Below are positions 40,395 through 52,600 of a stretch of 64,000 bases of DNA, piece by piece (positions within the stretch are counted from its first letter, which is position 1; each line of letters begins with the position of its first letter). The DNA lies in assembly GCA_029718625.1 (NCBI GenBank), contig CM056376.1, forward strand, positions 23,117,869 through 23,181,868, in the 5' to 3' direction. The notes under the pieces were generated by a model. That model saw only the letters and a list, made by a program, of their open reading frames with translations. It did not search any database and was not told the DNA's origin. Position numbers and translations under genes: made by a program. Source of the DNA: Synaphobranchus kaupii (lineage: Eukaryota > Chordata > Actinopteri > Anguilliformes > Synaphobranchidae).

Positions 40395-40698
40395 TCAGGG
40401 CTCGGAGCAGCAGCGCTGCTGGTTGATCTTCACCTTGTGTTTGATGCCGTCGTACAGCTCGAAGTTGTAGTTCTCCAGCGTGGTGGAGCTGCGCGAGGAG
40501 ATGCCGTTGTAGGAGCACGTGCAGTAGAGGAGTAGCCCGCGCACACCGCCCCAGCAGGACACCGAGGGAGCTCATCACGATGATGGTCACCAGGATGGGG
40601 GTCGAGGGTGTACAGCCAGGAGTTGTCCTTCTCTGACACCAGGGTCACGGGGGGGTCAGAGGTCGGCCCAGGCGTGCTCCACTCCAAGGAGGGGAACT
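40395..40698 (-). CDS. nrp2: NRP2A-type terminal exon (transmembrane segment and tail)
   Basis: The exon encodes WLYTLDP, then a transmembrane helix with TIIVMSSLGVLLG and LLLYCTC, and a tail ending ENYNFELYDGIKHKVK...CCSEP and TGA. Known NRP2A tails end in CCSEA, a PDZ-binding C-terminus (GIPC); here the last residue is proline, which would be unusual if real. As assembled, the frame breaks three times: one extra C just after the LDP codons and two missing Gs in the transmembrane segment. These are homopolymer positions, so sequencing error is likely. Confidence 0.88.
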
Positions 40699-43600
40699 CT
40701 GAGTGGGAAACAAGGGAGCATGTGTGAACGCCGGGGAACTTGGGTACCTGAGCAGGGAGGTTTGTGTGTGTGTGTGTGTGTATGTGTGTGTGTGTCTTTT
40801 TACCAGATCGACTCTGACTCAAAGAGCATTTGAGAACATTCAAAATGGTTGTATGGGGCTAACAGTCCCTGAGCTCATAACCTTCCTACATCACTCTTTG
40901 AACCATAGTCCTAAACAGAGGCAGGGAACCCTGGTCCAGGAGAGCCGCAGGGTCTGCTGGTTTTAGTTGTCACTCCCACTTAATTGATCAATTAAAGCAG
41001 TTGATTACACAGTTAACTCACCTCACCTGGTTTCTTTGGTTTAATTAGTTGCTGTATTTAAGGTGAAAACAAAAACCAGCAGACCCTGCGGCTCTCCAGA
41101 CCAGGGTTCCCTACCCCTGCCCTAAACCATGGATACTCAACGCTGGTCCTCGAATCCAATTCCAGCTCGGGTTTTCTTTTCTGCCAGGTAATTAACTGAC
41201 AGTTAGCGCTACTGATTGGCCAGACTGTCATCACACCTGACTGTCAAGGTAAAGAGAGGTGGAAAACCAGCAGGACTGTGACTTGAGTAACACTGCCCTA
41301 AAACTATCACTCTGTTGACGCTCATAAATTCAACATTAATCAAACAGTTTTCATGAATTATGCTTTGTCTTGTCGGTCTGTGAACTAATGAATGCAGTAT
41401 ACATGGTCCAGTCATTTGTCATTTCTGTGTCTTGGGGGGGGGGTGACATCAGATTAGTGGGCGGAGCCTTGTCACTTCATCCCCGGGGGGAAAAGACCTA
41501 ACAGTGTTCCTGCGGCCCTGCGGCCTGGGCCATAGCTAATAAAAAACATCCCCGCACTTTGTTTAGTGCTAATTTAGCTTTGGCAGCACTAATATATATG
41601 TGTCATCTTGCGACAGGCAGCCAGAGGAAGGACTGAGGGCTCTGATTTTTTAAATAATTTTCTTAAAGGAAGAGCAAGAGAAAGCGAGGATGAAAGACGA
41701 GGCGATGAACAGATTCTGTAGCAGGCTGTGATTAGTTTTCCCCTCTTTCTCTCTGGGACAAAGACACTCTTATGAGATAGAAGTGGCCCTACAGTGTGCG
41801 ATATGGGGGGGACTTATAAACCCCGAACAGCACTGATAAAAAAGAGAGCGAGGAGCCCCGCCGAGTGAAAATTTATCTAAACAAGTTGCCAAACAATTGC
41901 GCTCGCACGTACAACCAGGAAATTATGGAAAAATAATAATATGCGAGGCAGGGTGACAAACAAACGTCCCCGTCATCTCCACCTCTTCATTACAGAGCTC
42001 CGCCGTCGAACTTACCATGGCCCACTCTGTCTCTGTAAAGCCGTTCCTCTCCGAACTCAACGGGCCTCTGATCTGCGAGGGAGAAGAAGGTACAAATGGA
42101 ACGCATGCTCGTAAAAAGGTCCCCGAAACCTGGCAACCAGTAAACATGGGCCCTTAATTCCGCATTACAAAATGACATTGCTGGACTGGTATATATTACA
42201 CAATATGGCAGGGTTTTTCCAAATAAGGGAAGAAGGGCGTATCCCCCTCGTGATTTGTCCACACCCCCTCACACTCTGATAAAAATTACAAAAGCAGGCA
42301 GGATTATTTTCCACAGTTTGGCCAGAAACAGTACAAGTTCATCCTTTATTTTTTCAGAGATCGAGGATTAATAAATTTAAATTAAGGTGGAATCGTACTG
42401 CTCTTGCATAATTATTTTACAGCTATAAAAATTATGGGGGAAATGGAAAGTAAGGTTTTAAAACTTAAAATGTACGACCCCTCTGCGTTGGACTCTGGGC
42501 GCCCTTCTCTAGAAACTTCTAGAAAAACCTCTGAGTCCAGCACAATTTCCACCGTTATCATTTTTTCTTTACACATAGGGCATGGATGAATGATTCTTGA
42601 TAAACAAATGTTTACATTCACTTTCTGTATTGAAATTTTCAGGTTAACACACATTGACGAAACAACTGTTCACTCCCCAGGGCAGCCACACTGGGCGACT
42701 GTTCAAATACGGATAAGGAAAAGACACACAACTAAAAATTGCATTCGACAACACGGTCACAAACACCAGTTTGTAGAAAAATATCATTTTTATTATTACA
42801 TTCCACACAACATATTTTCCAATAACATGAAATTGCACAAGCTAAAATATTCCTTATATTTTTGATCTTCCAAACAGGTGGAGCCGAGGTGCTCTCCATG
42901 TGAAACAATCACAGTCAAAAGCCCCACATTCACAAAAATAATGCAAAGTGCACACAGAAAAGAAATCTGCCAAAATCCCCCATTCCCTTGTCAATTTTTA
43001 CTCAACGTCAAAACGGAAATAAAGGTCTCGGCACTCAGTCGGAATCCAAGTCAAAGACAATCGCAATGCAATCCAAGCGAAAAAGAGATCCGAGGTCTTA
43101 AGAGATGTCCGGGTTACGATATTGCTACCGTAGGCGGCTTGTAGGTCAACTCCCGCCTTTTAGACGAGAGCAGACCGTAGCTAAACGCAAACTTAGCGCT
43201 CGCGCGCAGCCAAAGGAAAAGAGAGGGAGAGGTGGAGCGGGGGCCTTCTCCGTTTCGAAAACTGCCGGACAAAGAGGAGAGAAGCCCTCACTCTCTACTT
43301 TAGAGGTTTACGTGGGTTGGTTGAGATGCGCGAATCCAACGCGTACAGGAAGTGGCACTGCGCTACTGTAAATTCGGGGCCAGTTGGGTGCAGACTTGGC
43401 GCTGGCTCTCTCGCTATGCGAAGCTAAGGAGGCTCTGAGTGCTTTTTCTCATTAATACTTCCTTCAGGGACTTCAGTGGAAAGGGGCAGGAGGGCAAAAA
43501 TAAAAAGCTAACAGCAGGATTAATATACGTTTCCAGGGCCATTTACTAATTAAAAATATTAAGAGCTCCACAAGAAACCGTGGATAGCTACAGAGCACCT

Positions 43601-46600
43601 GCCCGGTTTGATTTAAAAGCGCATCTTGAGATTGTGCCAAACTTCTCCTCAAACGCTTTGGTATCTAAAATGGCCCTTATGTGAGAATGTACAGAAATAG
43701 CTCTGCACATTTAATCCTAAAAATCCTGCTGAGATATTTACATAGTTCTGTGGGAGGTGTGTATGGTGTAACATGTTAATTAAGGAAATTATGAACCATA
43801 GTACAGTACAGTAAAATACCTGTGTAGGACAGACATATGTGGATTTAGCATACTTTAGTAAAGAATTTGCAATACCCAACTCCCAAAAAAACTGACTTTA
43901 ATTGACTTTGTAGTTTAACTGATGACATAAACTGGCAAGTGAAAATAGTTTTTCCAAGTAAGATAATTCAGACCAACATGAATGAATACATTTGTTCGTC
44001 AATGATGTCTTCTCAGCAGTATGCTAACCTCCCTGCAAAATCTTAGGCTGTGTCCGAATCAGTACCCTTCCATACTATTAGGTAGGCTTGTTGAGTAGAC
44101 AGGATGAGAAAGTCGGTAAGTAGGCAAAACTTTCTCTAAATATAGTATACTTAAAACCCCCGTATGATACACTTACTTCCGGGGTTTCGCTGAGTATATT
44201 CGGGAGCACACTTTTCAAGAAGTACACAAACATTTTAGTCCCATAAATATGACGTGAAGCTTCGTTTTTAGAAATGAGGTGCAGCTTCGCTGACGTTTTC
44301 CTTCAATAACAACAAAAACGACATGTGACATGGCTGTGCAAGGGTGGACCGTCTTACGACACGTCCACAGTACGGTTGGAAAATAGTACTGAGGGTATTT
44401 CTTTTGCGTACTGCACGTCGCAGCTAAACAGTACACTTTAAACAGTATACACATCTGCCAGTACGCTGTACAGGACGCAGTAGACGGGGCTCTGATTCGG
44501 ACACAGCCTTAGTCTTGTCACATTTCACTTGTCGCCCAGAATGCAACAGGCTAACCTGTGTGAGAGTGTTTCTGTTGCTATGTGTGGCTGGATTCATTAT
44601 GAGGCTGTGATTGACAGAGGGCAGTAATGGAGTCGCTGTGTATTGGATTACAAAGAGAGGCTTTTATGGAGGCATGGGGGTATTAGGGGCAGCAGGAAGG
44701 GGTGAGAGATGAGGGGAGGGGCAGGGGCAGGGGTGGGGGTGGGGGGGGGGGTCAGGTAGTCTTCCTCTGCCAGAAAAGACCTTGATGTGCTTTTGTGTTT
44801 TAGACGTGCCACTTAAGATCCGAGCTTATCCGAGCTTTTCAGCGAAAGACCGTTTCTAGGGAGGGTTTCTTTGATCTCTCCTATCTCCCCACATATTCTT
44901 TTGTGAACAGGAGATTAATGGCAGAATTCCAGCCAAACTCCATGTGAGGGGATTACCATCACCCAGTGCCAGACGTAGGAAATAACAAGATATTGGGATT
45001 TTTATATTGAACTGCCCCTAACTGAAAAGAACCCCTTGATAGAATGTATGGAATTAACTTCAGAGGCCATATAAGACGATTGGAACAGCCTCCAACTGGC
45101 GTCTTGCTAAGCACTGAGAAACACATTTTATTGGCCCTGGATTCTATCGCAACCTTAGTCTGGTTATTTAAAAAAAAGTTGTCTCGTGAAGATCTGCGTT
45201 CGCGGTCGTTTTGCGTGCACATACGCCTGTGTTAAACTGGTATACTTTTAAAGCGAGGACGTGTGCTCGAGCCAAGATGGCGACGCCTTTCAGACTGACA
45301 GCGAGAAACACAACAAGTTCTAATGATAAAACCTCAATTGACTATCATGGCACCACTAAATAAATCTATGAAAGCACATTTCAATAATAAACAGTTAAAC
45401 AAATAATAAAAGCCTTAACTTTTAATTTGAAGGGAAAAAAAAAATGAAATTATAAGCACTGTTGACATTCAAGCTGCCAACAGTAGGGGATAAATGCTTA
45501 TTTACAACAGCTAAGCTGAGGCTAAAATGTGTGAAGAGGATATTGAAACGACATAAGGCTATTCCGCTTAAAGAAATAAAAATAAATATTAATTAATTTC
45601 AAAGAAAGTCAATATAAATTTGAAAATGAATCCCACAAGAAAGTGTTTAGTTGGACACAACAAGCCTAAACCAAGTTAAATTTTTTTCTAAAAAGGCAGA
45701 TTCATAAACGCTTGGTACACCCACCCCAAACACTTTTTTAATGGATATTAATGTCTCTCAGACCTCCAGATACCTTTTAAACACAGGCCTAGCCATGCTC
45801 CAAAAGTGCACAAATTGAACAAAAACCGAGTTACCGAATCTTCCAACAATTAACTGTAATATGTCGGAGCCTAAGGTTCTGCCCACCCCCACACAATGTG
45901 AGAGCTCTAAAGCTATGTGATCCATTAATTAAAAGAACCACTTCCTGCTGCATCGCATTTATAGAAACAGACATACAAAGATGGCCTCTTATATCAGCTC
46001 AACACCACTGAAGTGTCACAAGCACGTTTGGCAATTCCATTGATATGCTAAGACTCAGCTATAAAAACGACATCCACCTTTACTCAACCCGACTTGCACA
46101 TTCCCAATAACCAAAAAACACTTGAGAGAGAGAAAAAAAAACAAAATAACAAAAAAAAGAACACACACAAAAACCAAAGGTACTTTGAGTCTCACAAAAC
46201 AAGAGGTGAATGAACAACTCTGGCACCCCCGTCCCCCCATCCCCCGGATTTAAGGCCAATGTAAGAGTAACATGTCAGACTTGTCAGAAGAAACGAGGCT
46301 GGATAAGGCAAGGTAAGAATCCTTTTTGCATATCAAAAAAACAACAAAAAAAAAGCATACATCTCCATCCGAGTGTGTGTGTGTGTGTGTGTGTGCGCGC
46401 ACGCAGTCTCTTCGTCTTGGCGGTCCTTAGAAACGTCTCATCACCAGACAGGAGCATGGAAGTCATCCACCCCCCCTCAACCCCCCCCCCCAAAAAAAAC
46501 ACACAAGAGCTGTTTCTCCTTCCCTCTGTTCTTTGGGAGACGAACCGCCCCACACCACCCTCCCGCCTTTTCACCGTCGCCGGGGGTGACAATGGAAACA

Positions 46601-49600
46601 CAGCTGCTCTTGTTTATCCTTCTAATTTTACTCTTCAACAAATAAATATACATTCCAAAAACAAGACAAAAAACACACCCCTGCCGGCTTGAATCCAGTT
46701 AAAATGTGCGCAGCGGTGGTAGCACGGGTACGGTAGGATATGCTTTAGGGGGTAACGCTCCGTCCTTTCAGACCCCCCTCTGTCTCGCTACAGCAAACAG
46801 AGGAATATAAAGACAACGACTCCTGCTCCAGGAAACGGAGGGTTTCATTTTACGGCGACTGGTTAAGCATTGATATCGTGCTTTAGCTCTCTCTCTCTCA
46901 CGCTCACTGTCTCTCTCTCTCCCTGGTACCAGACCTCCCGGGTGCCATGGAAACAATCTCGTCACACCCGGATACTTCCCGCCCGCCGGAAATCAGGGGC
47001 ACCTGTGGGGTTTGACGTTCCTCGCGCCAACGGCTCTGCCCACCGCAGCCACACCCCACCCCACCGCACTGCCACACCCTTCTCCTCATCTCCCCGCTCC
47101 ATGGCTTGGGAGTCGCCCGGCCCGCAGCCTGGCTTTTCCTAGTGGGATTGGTCACCAGTATGGGTGTAAAATACCCACAGAAAGAAAAGTGTCTGTTTCC
47201 CAGCCAACGGAGGGGTGGGAGAGGGGAATAGCACCCATGGCTCTGGCTGGATGTTCTCTTAGTACTCAATCTCAGGAAAACAAAACCACAGGGATGACAA
47301 AATCCCTTCCTTCCATCACAAAATCTCAACAACAACAAAAAAAAGAAAAGCGTCCGAAAAAACAAACAAAAAAAACCCCCTCACATCCAATTTATGAGGC
47401 TTCCATTTTCCTTCATTCACGTTTTTTTTTTTTTTTTTTTTTTTAAAAGTATTTTTTTGTTTTTCTCAGGTGCAGCATCCGTCATAAGAAAGGTAGCCAG
47501 TATTTCATTTCCAGCGACCCCCTCCCCACCACATCCAAAGAGACCGGGAGAGGCGCATGCAATCTGAGCAGAGATCTCTGTGTGTTGCAGTTAGTTGTAG
47601 CTTTAAATTGGGGGGAGTGTGGGGTGGGGGGGGGGGGAGAGAGAGTCTGTGGCTGTCTAAAGCCCCTCAGCACTGGGAGCTGCGGTCCTCCTTGTCTAGT
47701 CTAATGGTAAGCATGGGCTCTACTCCGGAGCCGGGCGCGGCACTGCTGGGGTAGTGAGAGCTCTGGTAGGTCACTGAGTGCTGGCTCTTCTTGGCTGCAA
47801 GATGGTACCGGTGGCAGCAGAGCACCATGACCAGAGTGGCGGACACCAGGAGCAGCAGGGCCCCGCCACCGGCCATTACGTAATACCAGTAGGTGGGAAT
47901 GGGCTGCACTGACACCGTGTCTACTGAGGGTTCAGTCCCGCCAGGATAGGCTCCCCCTGGTGGAGAGACACAGAACAGTTGGCTTGCGTAGGGGAGGCAT
48001 GGAGACTGAACTGGTTTAGCTAAGACATTTTTTTATTATTTTTTTATTTTTTCTGTTTCTCTTATTTTGTTTTGCATACAAACAAAACAGACATTTGCTG
48101 CACAGAGACATGCAAACAGGCATGCATGCTAGCTTCTTTTCATAGATTTTTTTGTTGTTTTTTTGTTGTTTTTGGTTAGTGCAAGCAAATATTTTTTGTC
48201 TCAAGACATATTTGATTTTCAGGTCGCGCTCACTTGCTTACAGTTTGAGGGGAGAGGCAGTTTTTCACGTCAAGGATTAAAAAATAAATAAATTAAGTGT
48301 ATTTAGACAAATACATGACTTGTTCTTGAGGCTAGAGAAAATCAGGCCTGATTCCAGAACTCATAGTTCAACCAATTCAGAGAACTCAACTTGGTGTGAA
48401 AAAAAGCTGCCAGTTTAAAGGAATAGAGTAGCATTCACACAGCAGAAAGGCGGGGGACGGGATCTTTTCTATGTGCGCAGTACAAAAACCCAGGTACACT
48501 GTTTAATAGGACGTAGTATAAGAACACAAAAAGTGGATGTGAACCCTTCTGGCCTGCCTACATCTGTTTTCCCCATAAGAAAAGCGCAGTGCCATGCAGA
48601 GGACAGTACTATGTGAGTCTGACCAGCGGTATGCATCAGCAACGTCAGGTCCAATCTACTGCTAGTGATTGGCTGAAACTGCACAGAGGGGGGCGACATG
48701 ATTCCACATAATTGTGAGATGATAACGGGGCAGTTTCTGTCTGAGGGGGTAGGGACGGCGTTGTCTGTCTGTGAGCGCAGTTTCTGTGTGAGGGGATAGT
48801 GATGGCTTGTCTGTCTGTGACTGCAGTGTCTGAAGGGATAGGGCTGGCTTTGTCTGTCTGTGAGCACAGTTTTCTGTCTGAGGGGGTAGGGACGGCTTGT
48901 CTATCTGTGAGCACAGTTTTCTGTCTGAAGGGATAGGGACAGCATGTCTATCTGTGAGCGCAGTTTTCTGTGTGAGGAGATAGGGACGGCTTGTCTGTCT
49001 GTGAGCGCACTCTCGGCACGGTCGTTCCCTCAGTCGCTACGCATGCAAGCGTTCTCCGCCAGCCTCCTCTGCCTCAAGCCAAACGTCTCCATGGAAACCA
49101 TCCCAACAGCACTCCACAGGGATACAGTGCACCCATTCCACATTCACAAGAGTACAACACAAAATGCCACAAAATACTTTACACCCATTCAAAAAAAAAT
49201 AAAATAAAAGAAAAAAAGAAAAAAAATCTAAATCTCTGTCATGATTTCTTCCAGGTTTATCTGGCAGTCCATGACCTCAGATAATAAAAAGCCTCCGAGT
49301 TCAACGGCTCTGTTGCAATCCTTCACAGAACGCACTGCTCGTACGCTCGGCTAAAGAACGCAAACACTCGGACTGGCACAAAGTCCACATTTTCCTCCCG
49401 TGGAGTAAGCAGCTCCAAACGGCTCCATGTATGGTCCTGAATTCAGGAGGGTGAGCGATGACACAAGAAGGAATAGGCAATTACAGGGACGGAACATTCC
49501 GGACACCTGCCACTACTCTCCACGTTAATTAGATGTAGAACGTGACTGTGCCGCCGCGATTCTCAAGCCAATCACACTTCCCTGGAGATGGGGGGGGGGG

Positions 49601-52600
49601 GGGGGCTGTAAATGAGTTTTTGGATACACCTACTCCTCAAAAATGCACATGCTTAGAATCCCTTCTCTGACTGCTAGAGAGAAAAAACAACAGGGAGAAA
49701 ATGTTTCTTTTTTTTTCATCCCTGAGAGACATTATTCTTCATACACTGCTGCCTTTGTAATTATTTAATCAACATTGTATTGACCTTTAAAGGAAACCAA
49801 CAGCACGGGGGGGGGGGGGGGGGGGGCCTGGAATGTGGCATGTGGCATGTGATGTCATGCATGCAGAGATGCATGCTGGGAACTCAATGACGGCGGCAGT
49901 AATTTGTTACCAAGGCAACATCAATCGATCGGCGCAAAAGTTCTCGCGGGGGCCTGAGCACCCGGTTCGGCCCTGGCATTGAGAACAGGACGGTCCGCTA
50001 TGCGTGCGCTAAGCTGCGGCTGTGGTACTGGACAGGTAGCGGGGCGTGGCCATGGCGTGCGTGCAGCTCCGCCGCAGTGTCACACGCGATAAAAAACGCC
50101 CGAGGGCCCTGTCTGACACCACAGAGAGTGCAGCACAGCGAGCAGGATGCACAAGACATTCCCACAGGAAATGGAACAGAGCATAACGAAGAGGACAAAC
50201 TCACCGGTCATGTCTGGAGGGACGGCAGCAAAGGGTTCTGGGAAGAGAGAGAGAAAAAAAATAATAAACAACTGTTTAGAAAGCAGGTTTAAAAAAAAAC
50301 AAAAAAAACACAAGCCTGTGGGTTGTATTTTAGGAATTGAGCACACGCTCTTATCCAGAGTGAATTACAAAAGCCAAACGTTTGTTTCCGGAACTGAGAC
50401 TATCAATGGTGGCAAAGAATTCATCCTTCTTTGAGAATAAACATCTTTTTTGACTGTTTATCAACAAGACCCTGAGCAAGGTAGGGGGAAAAGAACAGGG
50501 ATATTTTCGCTTAATTGTACTCAAATTATGCAAATGTATGCGTGCCAGTCTGACGGCTGAAATAACGGTCCACTCGCTAGAGCAGTTATTGGGTAATATG
50601 GCATTAACACCTTGGCGCATACTTTTTTGCTCAGCTGAGACATCGTTGCTACTGCAGCCGAATTATTATTGGAAATCACAAACTCTGTGTTTTAAATTTA
50701 TTGGTAAACAATTCGTGACAACTCTGCTGAATAGAGAGTTTCTAAGTGTCACTATTTTCCCATAGCAAGTCCATTTAACAAGCATCCCCCACCCAGTCTA
50801 TACCTGCCCATGCGTGACATCGTGGACAATAGCGTCTTTGTGTGAGTTAATAATGTAGACTATGGGGTATTAGTATCTCCATGATGCTTTTCACTTAGTG
50901 AATGGAAAATATTCATTCAAATTTACTGTGTCCTGATGTGTGCAAGATGAATGTAAAAGAAAAATAGCAACAGTTGTGAAACACACTACAGAGTAATGTC
51001 ATCATAGAGCATGCAACAAAAGATAACAAGCTGTAGCATACAGAAGAAAGTGTTTATTGAAGTACAAGAGTGAATGATTACATGTTTAGCTGTGTGTACC
51101 ACAGTGTGTTATAATGCTTTTGCATTATGTAATTTGTTGGTATTCATTTGTTCCTATAACATTTCACTATATTTTTTCAGGGATGAAGATGCTCGAGCCT
51201 CCACATCTGCCACTCCGACTGTCGCTCCAGCTGTGCCCTCTACTGCTCCTTCCTCTCCTGCCACTCGCCCTCGCAGGGCTGCTGTCTCCTCTCCCCCGGT
51301 CACTCGTGCTAGCGGGGCTGCCTCTGTTGCTGCCTCTGCTGCTGCTGTCCTCCCCCGGTCACTCGTGCTAGCGGGGCTGCCTCTGTTGCTGCTGTCTCCT
51401 CTCCCCCGGTCACTCGAGCTAGCGGGGCTGCCTCTGCTGCTGCTGTCTCCTCTCCCCCGGTCACTCGAGCTAGCGGGGCTGCCTCTGCTGCTGCTGTCTC
51501 CTCTCCCCCGGTCACTCGTGCTACCGGGGCTGCCTCTGCTGCTGCCCCTGCTGCTGCTGTCTCCTCTCCCCCAGTCACTCGTGCTAGCGGGGCTGCCTCT
51601 GCTGCTGCCTCTGCTGCTGCTGTCTCCTCTCCCCCGGTCACTCGTGCTAGCGGGGCTGCCTCTGCTGCTGCCCCTGCTGCTGCTGTCTCCACTCCCCCGG
51701 TCACTCGTGCTAGCGGGGCTGCCTCTGCTGCTGCCCCTGCTGCTGCTGTCTCCTCTCCCCCGGTCACTCGTGCTAGCGGGGCTGCCTCTGCTGCTGCCCC
51801 CTGCTGCTGCTGCTGTCTCCTCTCCCCCGGTCACTCGTGCTCCCAGGGCTGCCTCTGCTGCTGCCCCTGCTGCTGCTGCTGCTGTCTCCTCTCCCCCGGT
51901 CACTCGTGCTCCCAGGGCTGCCTCTGCTGCTGCCCCTGCTGCTGCTGCTGCTGTCTCCTCTCCCCCGGTCACTCGTGCTTGCAGGGCTGCCTCTGCTGCT
52001 GCCTCTGCTGCTGCCTGTAGAGGTTCAGTGGCTGCTGCTGCTATTCCAACTCCTGCTCGTCCCTGCAGGACTTCAATAGGAACAAGTGGAGTCAAAAGAA
52101 GAGCCACTGAGCTTCAGAATGAATGGCACGACATAAGTGTTGAGGATGTGGAGCCTCATCAGTTCCCCTTCTGCCCACAGAGGACCCCTGGAGTTCAGCT
52201 TGATGTGCTAAAAGAATACAGCCCCTTGGAACTGTTCCAGCTGTTCTTTAGCAAGGAGGCCATTACAGTTCTTTGCCATAATACCAACAACAATGGACAG
52301 CGCAAGAAACTTCAGGGGACCCAGAAGCAGTGGATAGATGTGGATTCAAAGGACATGCTGCATTACTTGTCCATTGTAATATACCAGGGTCTGATAAGGC
52401 CCCATTCCATTCGGGACCTGTGGAGGACAGACCGGCTTCACAACCTTCCCTTTCCAGTGAGTGTGATGCCGGGTTACCGGTATGAAGCCATAAATGCCTG
52501 CCTTCACATGAGCGATCCAGCAGCAGACATCCTCAATGACCAGCTGAGGGGCCAAGCTGGTTATGATGGATTGTTCACAGTGAAGCCACTGCAGGACCAG

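Noticed and set aside
51154..52107. 317-codon minus-strand ORF
   Set aside because: It is the antisense of the piggyBac coding minisatellite, open only because the repeat lacks stops in several frames.
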